64,000 nt of DNA from JADGHX01 sp963837755 (GCA_963837755.1 CAWIOP010000004.1:310001-374000), one strand, 5' to 3'. Numbered from the stretch's first letter, positions 47,778 to 57,330 are shown. Numbers and translations are program-made. The notes: a model not told the origin generated them from the letters alone.

Positions 47778-49025
47778 TGTTGGGCCGCCTCGGCGCGGCG
47801 TCCTGTCTCTTCAAGAAGACGTCTGGTGCGGGCGATTCCGTTAGATTGCTTCGAATTGCGGACAACGTGTGGCGTTGCGCTGGAGATTGACGCAAGCCAA
47901 TAGTCTTGCATTGACACCCGCCGCGCAGTGCTTGGTGCTCCTACATGACAGGCCGCCTCGCACAACGCGCGATGAGTGACTTACGTCGCGAATCGCGTGC
48001 GCCGCCGCTGCGGCCGTCGGTGTCGCCACAACTCGACGTTGACGCACTGTTCGCCGCGCAGCACCTTCGCAAACGCTCGAAGCTGACATGGATTGTCACG
48101 ATGAAGGGCAAGGGAACAGGACCGTCGTACCACACTCGCAGCCGCAGCTCTCTGCTCGGCGGCAGGCCGGTGGTGACGCGCCTGAGGAGGACGATGGGGT
48201 TCGTCGAGGTGTCGCAGTCTCCGAGTGTGCCAGGTTCGATGAGCACACCCGGCGACGATGCTCCGGAACTTCCGGAGATCGAGTCGCCACCGCGTTGAGC
48301 CCCTCGCCCTCGTGCCCCTTCGGGCGCCGCGCTTCACGAAGTTCGATCTACAAGCCAACAATCCAAGCTCTGTCACAGAACGGGGCTCAATGCTCGAAGA
48401 ACGCCCTGCTCGTGGGGCGCGGCAGCCCTCGAGGCGCTCCGGCGCCTCGTTTTGCACGGCGCACAGTGGCGCCGCGGTGGCATCGCTCGAGCCGTGTCAG
48501 TCATTGCGTTGGGCGCGCCGGCCACTCGCAACTTCCAGCTCTCCCTAGAAGTTGTTTGATGTTCGAATCAAAAAGAATGCATCGGGATTGATGCACCACT
48601 CTCGAGCTGTAGCCGTCCAGTTGTCGCGCGTGCGGTGATGATGGGTATGTGCAACCGTACCCCACTGCCGCCGCCGCCGTGAAACCTGGCCGGTGTGCGC
48701 GCACTCCTAACGACCCACGCCCCTCTATTGATTCCGCGCGCCGCCGCCCTCAGTGTGCGCCTCACGCCGAAAGGCGTGATTTTCTCGACCCGATATCGAC
48801 AAGGAGTGCTCGATGACGAACGTCCAATGGATGGACCCGGCGCGCCGGCCGCACCGGCTAACCCCAATTGAGACGGAGGCGGGGCGGCCCCCCGCCGCAT
48901 GGAGCACCAGGTATGGCTGCTCGCGCGGCGCACGGAGCTGAAGCCTTCGATGGTCCCGCGGTTGCCGAAGAAGGCGCCGCGGATTCATGGAAATGATCAT
49001 CAAATGGTGAATCAAGGAGACTGCC
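47778..49025. other. 1.25-kb region without a convincing gene, upstream of lasso locus 2
   Basis: Several short frames (for example 47945-48298 plus) have no domains or good start sites. A hairpin CACGCC-GAAA-GGCGTG followed by ATTTTC lies at 48763-48783. A 42-codon frame at about 48812 follows AAGGAG but does not look like a lasso precursor. The locus-2 promoter should lie near the 3' end of this region. Confidence 0.45.
48763..48783 (+). terminator. Short hairpin with T-run upstream of lasso locus 2
   Basis: CACGCC (48763-48768), GAAA tetraloop, GGCGTG (48773-48778), then ATTTTC. Such a stable GNRA-looped stem followed by T residues fits a small intrinsic terminator or attenuator reading rightwards. 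It lies 243 bp before the precursor gene. Confidence 0.45.
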
Positions 49026-49190
49026 GTGAGTAACGTGAAAACTGAGAGTGAGCAGGGGAAGCGGGTTGAGACATTGGCGCCGATCGCGCTGCTGGATTGC
49101 GGGCAGGCGTCGAAGGAGACGAAGGGGTTGCCGTACCTCTTTCTGTATGAGTTCTCAACGCCGCCGTTCGACCGGGCGATATTGCCCTGA
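49026..49190 (+). CDS. Lasso peptide precursor, locus 2 (54 residues, GTG start)
   Basis: A 54-residue precursor with a GTG start at 49026 preceded by AAGGAG at 6-nt spacing. The leader (33 residues) contains TLAPIALLDCGQASKETK, matching the proteobacterial P..L...G.....T leader pattern with Thr at -2. The 21-residue core starts GLPYLFLYE and ends RAILP. Gly1 and Glu9 allow a nine-residue macrolactam ring, a textbook class II lasso design, leaving a 12-residue loop and tail that includes TPPFD. B and C genes follow on the same strand. The gene is easy to miss because of its size and GTG start. Confidence 0.88.
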   Translation: MSNVKTESEQGKRVETLAPIALLDCGQASKETKGLPYLFLYEFSTPPFDRAILP

Positions 49191-49335
49191 TCTGCAGCGC
49201 AAGGCTCTCGAGTACAGGGGGCAATCTGCTCACTGCCGCGGGGCGAGTGAACGCCCGGTGAAGCGCAGGAGTGCGCCTCGGTAGCGGATTCCCATCCTGG
49301 CGGAAGTCGCGCCCAACAAAAAAAGAAACTCAGCG

Positions 49336-50103
49336 ATGCCGCAGTACGCGTTGGCACGCCACGTGTTCGTCTGCCTGCAAGGCGAACACGTGGTGTTTCT
49401 TGATGTGCGCAAAGACAGGTATTTTGCGCTGGAATCGTCCAGAACGGCCGGCCTCGGCGAGCTCGTGCCCGGGTGGCCGGTTCCGGCGCCTGCGCCGGTT
49501 ATTGCAGAGCAAGTGCGTTACGCCTCGCAGGCCGCGGTCTCCACTCTCGTGGAGCAAGTGGATCGCGGCATGCTCACCGCCGTGATCGCCCTGCTTTTCG
49601 AGAAAGAAATCCTCACAGCGGTAGCGGGCGCCGGCAAGTCTGCCGAGCCCGTCCGCGCTGAAGCATTGCGAACCGACCTGGCCGCGGAAGGGTCGGACGA
49701 AGGCCCTCGCGTTGACCCGGGCACGTGCCTGCGCTTTGTGTCGGCCGCCATTCGCGCGAGGTTGATGCTGAAATACCGCTCGCTCGAAAGTGTTGTCGAG
49801 CGCGTGCGAGCCCGGCTCGAACGTGCTCAGGACAAGGAAGCGCCGTTCGACGTCGCCCGCGTGCATCACCTCGTCGGAGTGTTTGCCACGCTGCGTCCGT
49901 TCTTCTTTACCGCGAAAGACGCGTGCTTGTTCGATGCGCTTGCGCTAAGCGAATTCCTGGCCGGCTACGGTATGCTTCCGCGTTGGGTCTTTGCCGTTCA
50001 GGCGCGGCCATTCGCCGCCCACTGTTGGCTACAGCACGGTGGCATCGTTCTCAACGACACGGTCGAGCACGTGAAGCGCTACACGCCCATCATGGTGGTG
50101 TGA
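49336..50103 (+). CDS. Lasso leader peptidase (B1-B2 fusion), locus 2
   Basis: A 255-residue fusion. The N-terminal recognition element is residues 5-95 (ARHVFVCLQGEHVVFLDVRK, then DRYFALE). The C-terminal protease domain has Cys197 (KDACLFDALALS), His229 (FAAHCWLQHGG) and Asp241 (VLNDTVE), so the full triad of McjB-type enzymes is present, unlike the locus-1 protein. Between the domains (about 100-130) is an Ala/Glu-rich linker. It begins 145 bp after the precursor stop and its own stop overlaps the cyclase start region. Confidence 0.92.
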   Translation: MPQYALARHVFVCLQGEHVVFLDVRKDRYFALESSRTAGLGELVPGWPVPAPAPVIAEQVRYASQAAVSTLVEQVDRGMLTAVIALLFEKEILTAVAGAGKSAEPVRAEALRTDLAAEGSDEGPRVDPGTCLRFVSAAIRARLMLKYRSLESVVERVRARLERAQDKEAPFDVARVHHLVGVFATLRPFFFTAKDACLFDALALSEFLAGYGMLPRWVFAVQARPFAAHCWLQHGGIVLNDTVEHVKRYTPIMVV

Positions 50104-50117
50104 GCGGAACTCATCGC

Positions 50118-51986
50118 GTGTATCGCTATTTCGTTCTGATCTGGGACCACAAGGCCCCGCAGGCAACGGCAGCTGCGAAGCTCGTTGCGCGTCGCCTCCA
50201 GGATGCGTCCGCGGAATGGGCACTCGTTGTGGACGAACCTGGCCTCTCAGCGTTTCACGCCGGCGCCGGTGGCATCGACGCGACCACGCGAGATCGAGCC
50301 ACCTCTTGCGAGACGCGCGTGCTCACAGGGCGACGGCGAGGAGTGGTGTTCGGGCGCGCGTTTCGCCTCGGCCAGGAGCTTGAGCCGCACGACCCGAGCG
50401 CGCCCTTCGATGCGACGGAATCGGAGCGAATCTGTGGCACGGGCGGTGTGCGCCTTATTGAGAACTACTGGGGCCGATACGTTGCGGTGCTCCGGGAGGG
50501 CGCGAGTCAGGGTGTGAGTGTGTTGAGAGACCCGACGGGCGGGTTGCCTTGCTTCATGGCGGAGTACGACGGCGTCTACATTGTCTGCTCCGACATCGAG
50601 AGCTGCCTGTCGCTCGGCTTGCTTCGCTTCTCCATAAACTGGAAGTACATCGCGTCGGTCGTGCCGTACTCGGCGCTGCAGATCCGCGAGACGGGGCTGA
50701 ACGAAGTCGCGGAATTGCAGCCGGGCGAGCGTGCCAGCATCAGCACCACGGGCGTTGAGCACTCGCTGCTCTGGAATCCTGCCGAGATCGCCGCACGAAA
50801 CCGCATCGTAGACCCCGCGCTGGCTACGGCGGCTGTGCGCGAGACCGTGAAGCAATGCATTCATGCGTGGGCATCGCTGCACCGATCGGTGCTGCACAAT
50901 CTGTCCGGTGGCCTGGATTCCTCCATTGTTCTGGGCTGCCTGCGGTGCGCCCCGAACAATCCGCAGGTCACCTGCATTCATTACTACGCCTCGGCAAGCA
51001 ATGAGGATGAGCGCGAGTACGCGCGCCTCGTAGCCCGGCACATGAGTGCTGAACTCGTTGAGTGTGACCTCGACCCCGCGGCGGCGCGCCTGGAGCGGCT
51101 GATGAGCATCCGCCCGGCGCCAAAACCGTGGTTCTACATCTACGATCTCGTCCATAGCCCCATCGAAGCCGCATTGCTGAGCGAGCGCGGCGTCACGGGG
51201 GCGTTTTCCGGTTCGGGGGGCGACGGTCTCTTCGTGCAGGCCCGCGCCGATCTCGCCGTGGCGGACTACCTGCACCACCACGGCTTCCGCCCGGGCGTGC
51301 TGCGGGTGGCGCTGGATGCCGCTCGCATCAACCGTGCGTCCATCTGGCCGACGTTGCATCAAGGCGTTCTACGGCGCTTCAAGCGCCCATCGCGCAACGT
51401 GCTCTCGGAGTTCACTGACGCGCGGTTGCTCATTCCCAGGGATGTCTTCGAGCGGGCGCGCAGCGACGATAGTCTGTTTCATCCGTGGATCCGCGAGGCG
51501 CGGGACGCCATTACGCCCGGCCTGCTCTGGCACATCCTGTCTCTCTCGGTGCCTGCGCAGTTCTACGAATCGTTCGGCGGCGCGAATGAGATCGAGCGCA
51601 CGCCGGTGTTGATGTCGCAGCCGCTCATGGAGCTGTGCCTGCGCATTCCAAGCTATGTCTGGATCACTGGCGGGCGTGATCGCTCCATTGCGCGCAGGGC
51701 GTTTGCGGATGTGTTGCCGCAAGCCGTTGTCCGGCGCACGCAGAAGGGGCTCGTGGATCGCTACAACCGCACCATGCTCGATCGGAACACGGCGTTCCTG
51801 CGGGAGATTCTTCTGGACGGCCTGCTCGTAAAGGCAGGACTGCTGGATCGGGAGCGGCTTTCCAGCTATATGAGCGCAGACGCGTTCCCGGCAGGCTTCG
51901 AATATAACGAAGTGGTGCGGCAGCACCTCTGCACAGAGATCTGGCTGCGGCGCTGGAGCGCGCTCACCACTTCTTCCGCAGCGTGA
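50118..51986 (+). CDS. Lasso peptide macrolactam synthetase (C protein), locus 2
   Basis: A 622-residue asparagine-synthetase-like cyclase. GTG 50118 is chosen because VYRYFVLIWDHKAP aligns with the start of the locus-1 protein; GTG 50100 (overlapping the B stop as GTGTGA) is also possible. The frame is open far upstream to 49725 inside gene B and that part is spurious. The ATP loop HNLSGGLDSSIVLG is near residue 263, and GAFSGSGGDGLFVQ and QPLMELCLRIPSYVWITGGR are family blocks. It would form the Gly1-Glu9 isopeptide. The 3' end overlaps the convergent receptor gene by 23 bp. Confidence 0.9.
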   Translation: MYRYFVLIWDHKAPQATAAAKLVARRLQDASAEWALVVDEPGLSAFHAGAGGIDATTRDRATSCETRVLTGRRRGVVFGRAFRLGQELEPHDPSAPFDATESERICGTGGVRLIENYWGRYVAVLREGASQGVSVLRDPTGGLPCFMAEYDGVYIVCSDIESCLSLGLLRFSINWKYIASVVPYSALQIRETGLNEVAELQPGERASISTTGVEHSLLWNPAEIAARNRIVDPALATAAVRETVKQCIHAWASLHRSVLHNLSGGLDSSIVLGCLRCAPNNPQVTCIHYYASASNEDEREYARLVARHMSAELVECDLDPAAARLERLMSIRPAPKPWFYIYDLVHSPIEAALLSERGVTGAFSGSGGDGLFVQARADLAVADYLHHHGFRPGVLRVALDAARINRASIWPTLHQGVLRRFKRPSRNVLSEFTDARLLIPRDVFERARSDDSLFHPWIREARDAITPGLLWHILSLSVPAQFYESFGGANEIERTPVLMSQPLMELCLRIPSYVWITGGRDRSIARRAFADVLPQAVVRRTQKGLVDRYNRTMLDRNTAFLREILLDGLLVKAGLLDRERLSSYMSADAFPAGFEYNEVVRQHLCTEIWLRRWSALTTSSAA

Positions 51987-54939
51987 TGCTCACGATGCGG
52001 CCGGTGAGGTCGCCGTTCTCCTGGTCGTAGCCGATGCCGATGGGGTTGTTCAGGAAGGGTGGCTCGGTGTCGAGCAGGTTGTCCACGCCCAGCGAGAGTG
52101 TGGTGTCCCCAACCCAGCTTCGAAGCGGCGTGCCGAGGCTATAGGTGGCGTGCAGGTCCAGCGTTGTCCACGAATCCACGTGCCTGCGCGGCAGGCTCGC
52201 GGTGTCGAGATAGCTGTTGAGGTAGTTCACGTATGCCGAGATGTCGAGGCCGCCCCGTTGCCAACGTGCCGAAGTGCGCACGCGAAGGTTGATGGGGTAG
52301 GTGGGCGTGCTCACCTTGTTCTGGAGCGGCAGATTGCTCGCGCGAGCTTCGGAAAACTCGAACAGATAGGTGCCGTTGAGCCCGAGCGAGAGGCGGCCGA
52401 GAGAAGAGTCCCGCGTGTACCGGGCCAGCAGGTCGAAGCCCTGTGTCTTGACGGCCGCGTCATTGCGCGTGCGAAAGTCCACGATGGCTGCGATTGGCGT
52501 GGTGAGGCAGTTGCCACCCGAAGCGGCCTGAGGCGCGCGGCTACAGACATTGGCGCGATAGTCTGCGGACGGGTCGCGCGTGACCATCGCACTGAACGCC
52601 GGATTCGAGAGCAGATCTGCCGCAAAAGCCGGCTGACTCAGTCGGTCGACGAATTCCGTATCGAAGAACGTGAGGGCGAGCACGCTGCCCGGGAGTCGCG
52701 CCGGCTCGAGCTCGAGTCCGGCCGTCCAGCTCCGCGCGTTTTCCTCACGCAGGTCGCGGTTCTTGCCGCCCCAGAGCATCACGTTGGACACGCCGCCCGT
52801 CTGCGGATTGCGCGTGGGCAGGAAGACGTAGAAATTGGTGCTTTCGTCGAGGTCTAGCAAACCGGGCGGGCGGAACGACTCGGAGTAGGTGCCCCGCAAG
52901 GTCACTCCCTGCACCGGCGCCCAGGAGAGCCCGAGCCGTGCGGCGAGCGTGTCGCCGAAGTCGCTGTAGCTCTCATAGCGCTGCGCCAGGGAGAGGTCGA
53001 GCGACTCCACGCCGCGCACCCGGTTGCCAGGCCCAACCAGAGGTACCTTCAGTTCAGCGAAGGCCGAGTGGATCGAGCGTCTCCGTTTGCTCGTCACATC
53101 CGACACGGCTAATGAGGCCGTGGAGATAGCGCGCGACTCGAACGACTGTTCGCGCACGTCCCCACCAACGGACAGCGTGAGATCGCCCCCCGGAAGCTGC
53201 TTCAAAGTGCCGTCAAGGAGCAACCCGCCCGACGTGAGGCTCGAATCCGTGGTGAGCGACGAATGCGCACGCAGGGACTCAAGAGTGGCCGGGTTCGTGT
53301 TCGAACCCTCGCCGAAGGGGTTGAATGCCGTGGCGGGGTCTTCATCCAGTAGCGCGGTGGCAAGCGCCGCGTTACTGACCTGATTGGTGATGACGGAGCG
53401 CAGCCGCTCAGAGGCGTATCCGCCACTGGCCGTCAAAGACCAACTCGACCCGAAGTGCCACTCGAGCCCGCCGGACGCGTTCGCGCTCCTGACCTTGCCC
53501 GTGGAGAGCTGGGGGCCCATGTCGTCGAGGAAGTTGTACTGCACGGTGACGGGCCCGGGAACGCCCGTGGGGTTCACGTAGAACGGGTTCCTGTCGGTTA
53601 CCTGAAATGTGCCGAATTGGCCGCCGCCGTTGCCGCGCACGTCGCGTTGGCTGAACAGCGCGTCGCCGAACAGCGTGAGCGACTCCACCGGCTGGTAGCG
53701 GCCGGTGCTGAAAAGGCTCCAACGCTGTTGCGAGGGGAGCAGGTCCGCTCCCTTGTACTTGTTCTGAAGGTTTTTCGTGCCCGGCTGAAAATCCGACGCG
53801 TCGAGCGACGTTCCATCCTGGCCCCGAGGGATGGCCCACGAGGCCGGGCCCAGCACGATGTTTCCGGGGTTGGATTGGGCGATGTCGTAGTTCGAGCCGC
53901 CGAACGCTGTGAGGTCGCTGCGCGCCTGCGGCCGGCTCGCGGCGGTGAGGTTGTCGCGGGAGTAGAAATCGAACGCGATGGCTCCGCGGCCCTTTTCGCC
54001 ACGCGCGCCGTAGAGCTGCGAAACGTAGTTCTCGTCCAACTGCCCTTTGGTGGCGGACCCGTAGTACGCCTCGGTCTGCCAGCCGTCGAAGTCTTCCCGC
54101 ATGACGAAGTTCACGACTCCGCCTACGGCATCCGCGCCGTAGAAGGTGGAAGAGCTGTCGGGAAGAATATCCACCCGCTCCACGGCCGCGAGCGGCAGAT
54201 TCGAGACGTCGACGAACAGACCCTGACTGCCGGTGCCGGCGAGACGCCGGCCATTCATCAGCACGAGCGTGGAGCTGGCACCCAGGCCGCGCAGATTCAC
54301 GCCGGAGCCGCGGCTGGTGTTGGTTTGCGCTTCGAAGCCGATCTCGTTGGTGTCTTCAGTGGGGCCGCCGCCGAAAATCTGCGGCAACGTTCGCACCGCG
54401 CCCTGAACGGTGACGAAGGCCGGCGCATCGATCTCCGTGCGGTTCAGCGAAACGATGGGCGAGCCGGTTTCGGAAAGTGAGGGCATGTAGTCGGAGAGAA
54501 TGGTGACTTCATCCAGCCCCGTATCGGGCGCACGCCGGTCGGTCTTCTTTCGCGGCCCGCGATCGTTCTTCAGCGCGGCTTCTACGGACGGGCGAACGCT
54601 TGGCGGAACCAGAGTGAGCGTCACCGTCCTGCGATTCACAAACTCATACCGGATAGCCGTCCCCGCAATCATCTTGTCCAGCGCATCGAACGGCTTCATC
54701 TCCCCATGCACGGGCGTGATGGGAATGTGCTTCATCGACTCGAACCCGTAGAGCACCTGCAGCCCCGACTGCGTGCTGAAGTCGTTCAGCCGGTAGGCGG
54801 CATCGCCGGGCTCGATGTCGAAGAGGTATTTCTCATTGGGGTTGCCGCTCGCCGCCGCGGTCACCGAGTGAGCCGCGCAGAGCACGAGCGGTATGAGAAA
54901 ACGGGTTTTCCAGCGCCATCCTGGTGGTCGCGCGTTCAT
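51964..54939 (-). CDS. TonB-dependent receptor with STN domain, lasso locus 2
   Basis: A 991-residue transducer. Signal peptide about residues 1-30 (KTRFLIPLVLCAAHSVTAAA); STN about 37-110 (YLFDIEPGDAAYRLNDFSTQ, then GLQVLYGFESMKHIPITPVH); plug about 145-280 (LDEVTILSDYMPSLSETGSP, then NLRGLGASSTLVLMNGRRLA and VDILPDSSSTFYGADAVGGV). The barrel ends GRIVSITLRKKW with the terminal aromatic residue typical of outer-membrane barrels. FecR and sigma genes lie upstream on the same strand, completing a sigma-FecR-receptor unit. The tail-to-tail overlap with the cyclase mirrors locus 1. Confidence 0.92.
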   Translation of the reverse strand: MNARPPGWRWKTRFLIPLVLCAAHSVTAAASGNPNEKYLFDIEPGDAAYRLNDFSTQSGLQVLYGFESMKHIPITPVHGEMKPFDALDKMIAGTAIRYEFVNRRTVTLTLVPPSVRPSVEAALKNDRGPRKKTDRRAPDTGLDEVTILSDYMPSLSETGSPIVSLNRTEIDAPAFVTVQGAVRTLPQIFGGGPTEDTNEIGFEAQTNTSRGSGVNLRGLGASSTLVLMNGRRLAGTGSQGLFVDVSNLPLAAVERVDILPDSSSTFYGADAVGGVVNFVMREDFDGWQTEAYYGSATKGQLDENYVSQLYGARGEKGRGAIAFDFYSRDNLTAASRPQARSDLTAFGGSNYDIAQSNPGNIVLGPASWAIPRGQDGTSLDASDFQPGTKNLQNKYKGADLLPSQQRWSLFSTGRYQPVESLTLFGDALFSQRDVRGNGGGQFGTFQVTDRNPFYVNPTGVPGPVTVQYNFLDDMGPQLSTGKVRSANASGGLEWHFGSSWSLTASGGYASERLRSVITNQVSNAALATALLDEDPATAFNPFGEGSNTNPATLESLRAHSSLTTDSSLTSGGLLLDGTLKQLPGGDLTLSVGGDVREQSFESRAISTASLAVSDVTSKRRRSIHSAFAELKVPLVGPGNRVRGVESLDLSLAQRYESYSDFGDTLAARLGLSWAPVQGVTLRGTYSESFRPPGLLDLDESTNFYVFLPTRNPQTGGVSNVMLWGGKNRDLREENARSWTAGLELEPARLPGSVLALTFFDTEFVDRLSQPAFAADLLSNPAFSAMVTRDPSADYRANVCSRAPQAASGGNCLTTPIAAIVDFRTRNDAAVKTQGFDLLARYTRDSSLGRLSLGLNGTYLFEFSEARASNLPLQNKVSTPTYPINLRVRTSARWQRGGLDISAYVNYLNSYLDTASLPRRHVDSWTTLDLHATYSLGTPLRSWVGDTTLSLGVDNLLDTEPPFLNNPIGIGYDQENGDLTGRIVSITLRKKW

Positions 54940-55003
54940 TCGTCGTGATCCATGTTCCCTGTCGAGCCTTCCTGCTCAGCCCATTCCCTGGTCACTTGCT
55001 TAT

Positions 55004-56233
55004 CTACCCGACGCCAATCACCGCACGCCGCTCTCGAGCCGTATGACGTCGTAGCCGAAGGAGCGCGAGACGAGATGCGACTTGATGCCGAAGGTGCGAT
55101 CGAGCGCTCTGGCGAAGCCGTCCGGATTCTGTCGCCTGGAAGGTGCCTCCAATGCGCAGGCCGGCAATGTCAGGGTCGGTTACCAGCAGCTTGCGTTGAT
55201 TGTAGCGGTTGATCTCAGCAACGACGTCTCCGAGTTTTTCGCCTTGAACGCTCAACCGCCCGGTGGTCCACAGAAGTCGTCCGGTTATGTTCTCTGTTTC
55301 CTGAATTGTTGCCTGCACGCGGCCGTTTCGCACCATGGCGACACTGCCGGCAGGGTATGTCTGTTCTGAGGGAGGGTTGATTGCAACGCGTCCCTCGGAG
55401 ACGACAACATCAACGCGGTCGTTGCGGCCTTCTTCGCGCAGGCGCACGGAAAACGCAGTGCCCACCGCACGCACGGTGGTGTCGCCGGCTTTCACGTCGA
55501 ACGGGCGTGAAGGGTTCTTCGCTACTTCGAATAGCGCTTCGCCACGCACGAGATCCACATGGCGAGTGCTGTTCGTGTATCGAACACGCACTTCGCTGTC
55601 TGTGTTCAGCGCGACGGTGCTGCCATCGCTTAGCGGCACGCGGTGGAACTCGCCGACTTGCGTGGAGTAGACAGCTACACGGCTGCGCTCCACGGCATAC
55701 CACGCGCCGCCTCCCACCACCGCAACGAGCACGATGGACGCGGCGAGCCGTGAGGCTGTTAACCACTTGAAGCGGCCGCCGCCTGCGGATGCACGCTGCG
55801 CGGAGTCTTTGGCGTAGTCCGCAGGCGCTTCCTGCCGGGCTCGATAGCTGCGAGCGGCTGCCCAGTTGCGATCTGCGACCACGGGGTTCTCAGTGGAGGC
55901 GACCACACGCAAAGCGGGTGCGCGTTCCTCTGGAACGTCGTCATCGTCCAGCGCTTCAGCATTCCAGCGCGCGGGATCGAGCAGGTTCTCATCCACGACT
56001 CCGCTCAGCGGCGCGAGCTTCTTGAGCTCATCCGCCCTTCGCCACGCCACGGAGAGACGCAGGAAAGCTGCACGGTGACGCGGACTGGCGGCGAGCCAGG
56101 CATCCAATGCCGCCCATACCTCCGGAGTGCCGCGCAGGTCGATGCGCGCTACCCATTCCGCTGCCTGCTGCTCTATCTCTTGTGCCCGGCCCTGGCCAGC
56201 GTCCTTGAATCCATCGTCATGCGCTCTTGTCAT
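55004..56233 (-). CDS. fecR: FecR-family regulator of lasso locus 2, C-terminus frameshifted
   Basis: A 409-residue frame. DUF4880: EIEQQAAEWVARIDLRGTPE, then AALDAWLAASPRHRAAFLRL. Membrane segment at about residues 160-180 (LAASIVLVAVVGGGAWYAVE). FecR domain: SDGSTVALNTDSEVRVRYTN, ALFEVAKNPSRPFDVKAGDT, then VVVSEGRVAI. DUF4974: RLSVQGEKLGDVVAEINRYN, then RKLLVTDPDIAGLRIGG. After GTFQAT the frame turns to an Arg-rich tail; removing one base near 55127 restores the usual end (PDGFARALDRTFGIKSHL, then YDVIRLESGVR, stop 55018). The last ~35 residues are therefore probably wrong or damaged. The start overlaps the sigma gene end by 17 bp. Confidence 0.85.
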   Translation of the reverse strand: MTRAHDDGFKDAGQGRAQEIEQQAAEWVARIDLRGTPEVWAALDAWLAASPRHRAAFLRLSVAWRRADELKKLAPLSGVVDENLLDPARWNAEALDDDDVPEERAPALRVVASTENPVVADRNWAAARSYRARQEAPADYAKDSAQRASAGGGRFKWLTASRLAASIVLVAVVGGGAWYAVERSRVAVYSTQVGEFHRVPLSDGSTVALNTDSEVRVRYTNSTRHVDLVRGEALFEVAKNPSRPFDVKAGDTTVRAVGTAFSVRLREEGRNDRVDVVVSEGRVAINPPSEQTYPAGSVAMVRNGRVQATIQETENITGRLLWTTGRLSVQGEKLGDVVAEINRYNQRKLLVTDPDIAGLRIGGTFQATESGRLRQSARSHLRHQVASRLALLRLRRHTARERRAVIGVG

Positions 56234-56804
56234 GCAATTTCATGCGACGGCGCAGCTTGGCGAACATTCCGTTGTCTTCCATGGCGGTTTGCGGCGACTC
56301 GAACAGGATTTGTGCGCAGCGCCGTGCCGCCTTGGTCAGATGTTGCTCTACGGTGTTCTCCGAGATCTGCAACCGCTCCGCAATCTCCTTCTGACTGTAT
56401 CCATAGACCTTGCGCAGCGTGAACACCTGCCGACACCGCGCGGGCAATTGCTCCACGGCGTTGGCCAGGAGCGCGAGCTCCTGGTGCGCGTTCACGATTT
56501 CCTCTATCTGCGCCCCCTCGTCCAAGATGTCTAAAGCTTCCATGTCCGCCACCAGATCGATCGGGACGATCTGCCGGTGACGCAGCCAATCCAAAGCGAC
56601 GTTACGTGCAACGGTGAGACAGAAAGCACGCATCGAACGAACGTTCGGTTGCGCGGCGCTGCCGGCGACCAGCAGTCGGGCGTATGTCTCCTGAAGCAGC
56701 TCTTCCACATCGGAGGTGTTGCGCGAATATCGATACAGGCACGCGCGCAGGACACTTTCGAATTCGAGAGCGTGGAGGAGAAAACGATCCTCTATTTTTG
56801 CCAC
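56217..56804 (-). CDS. ECF sigma factor (FecI-like) of lasso locus 2
   Basis: A 195-residue sigma factor if started at GTG 56804 (VAKIEDRFLLHALEFES). Region 2: LRACLYRYSRNTSDVEELLQ, then ETYARLL, then AFCLTVARNVALDWLRHRQI. Region 4: AVEQLPARCRQVFTLRKVYG, then YSQKEIAERLQISENTVEQH. The frame is open to 57077 with ATGs (such as 56957) that would give an unusually long N-terminus. The start is not settled because no strong ribosome-binding site stands out. It is followed at once by fecR and then the receptor, a complete FecIRA-like unit. Confidence 0.85.
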   Translation of the reverse strand: MAKIEDRFLLHALEFESVLRACLYRYSRNTSDVEELLQETYARLLVAGSAAQPNVRSMRAFCLTVARNVALDWLRHRQIVPIDLVADMEALDILDEGAQIEEIVNAHQELALLANAVEQLPARCRQVFTLRKVYGYSQKEIAERLQISENTVEQHLTKAARRCAQILFESPQTAMEDNGMFAKLRRRMKLHDKSA

Positions 56805-57330
56805 GCGAGACCCCGTTTGACTCGTTCCTCCCTCCGTGTCATTCGCCGCGACTTCTTTATTCCTGTCGCTAACGACCCCATCCGCTGGTGCGCGAAGGAT
56901 CTTACTCGTGAAAATCCTGTAACGGAATTGCAAAGTGCATTCGTCTAGTAGAGGCATAGGGAAGTGTTCTCTAGCCTCGCCCGCACGCAGATGCAGGCCG
57001 AATTCAACGATAGCCACGGTCGGCTCCTTGTCAGGGTCGAGAAGGTGACTGTGGTGAGGCGCCCGCTGCAGGCTCACGCTTGCAGCGGGCGTTTACACTT
57101 ATTCTCGCCGGCCTGTCTCCCCCTAACGGCTGGTTGTCCCTCAGACCCCTTTCAGCCCCTCGACAAGGGTCTTCCTGCCCTCTCGCGTCGCAATCTACGA
57201 GGGGTTGCACCGCATGAGAGCCGGGCCGACGTTGGGTTATTGTTCGCGCGGCAGAAGTCGTACTGTGTCGCGTCGGCCAGGTGCCGGAATGGATCTTGCT
57301 CCGCACAAGCCGGAGCCTGAGGGAGTCCCC
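56805..57330. other. Intergenic region with a hairpin
   Basis: No gene. A stem CGCCCGCTGCA (57060-57070) / TGCAGCGGGCG (57081-57091) with a 10-nt loop is followed by TTT. It separates the sigma gene (leftwards) from the metalloprotease gene (rightwards) and may isolate the two units. Confidence 0.45.
57060..57094 (+). terminator. Hairpin, possible terminator
   Basis: An 11-bp perfect GC-rich stem with a 10-nt loop and a short T-run on the plus strand. No plus-strand gene ends just before it, so a terminator role is uncertain. Confidence 0.4.

Noticed and set aside
47945..48298. 117-codon plus-strand open frame
   Set aside because: No domain, no ribosome-binding site, and comparable frames exist on the opposite strand. 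Not supported as a gene.
49725..50099. N-terminal extension of the locus-2 cyclase
   Set aside because: It lies inside the leader peptidase gene in another frame. Alignment with the locus-1 cyclase starts at about 50118.
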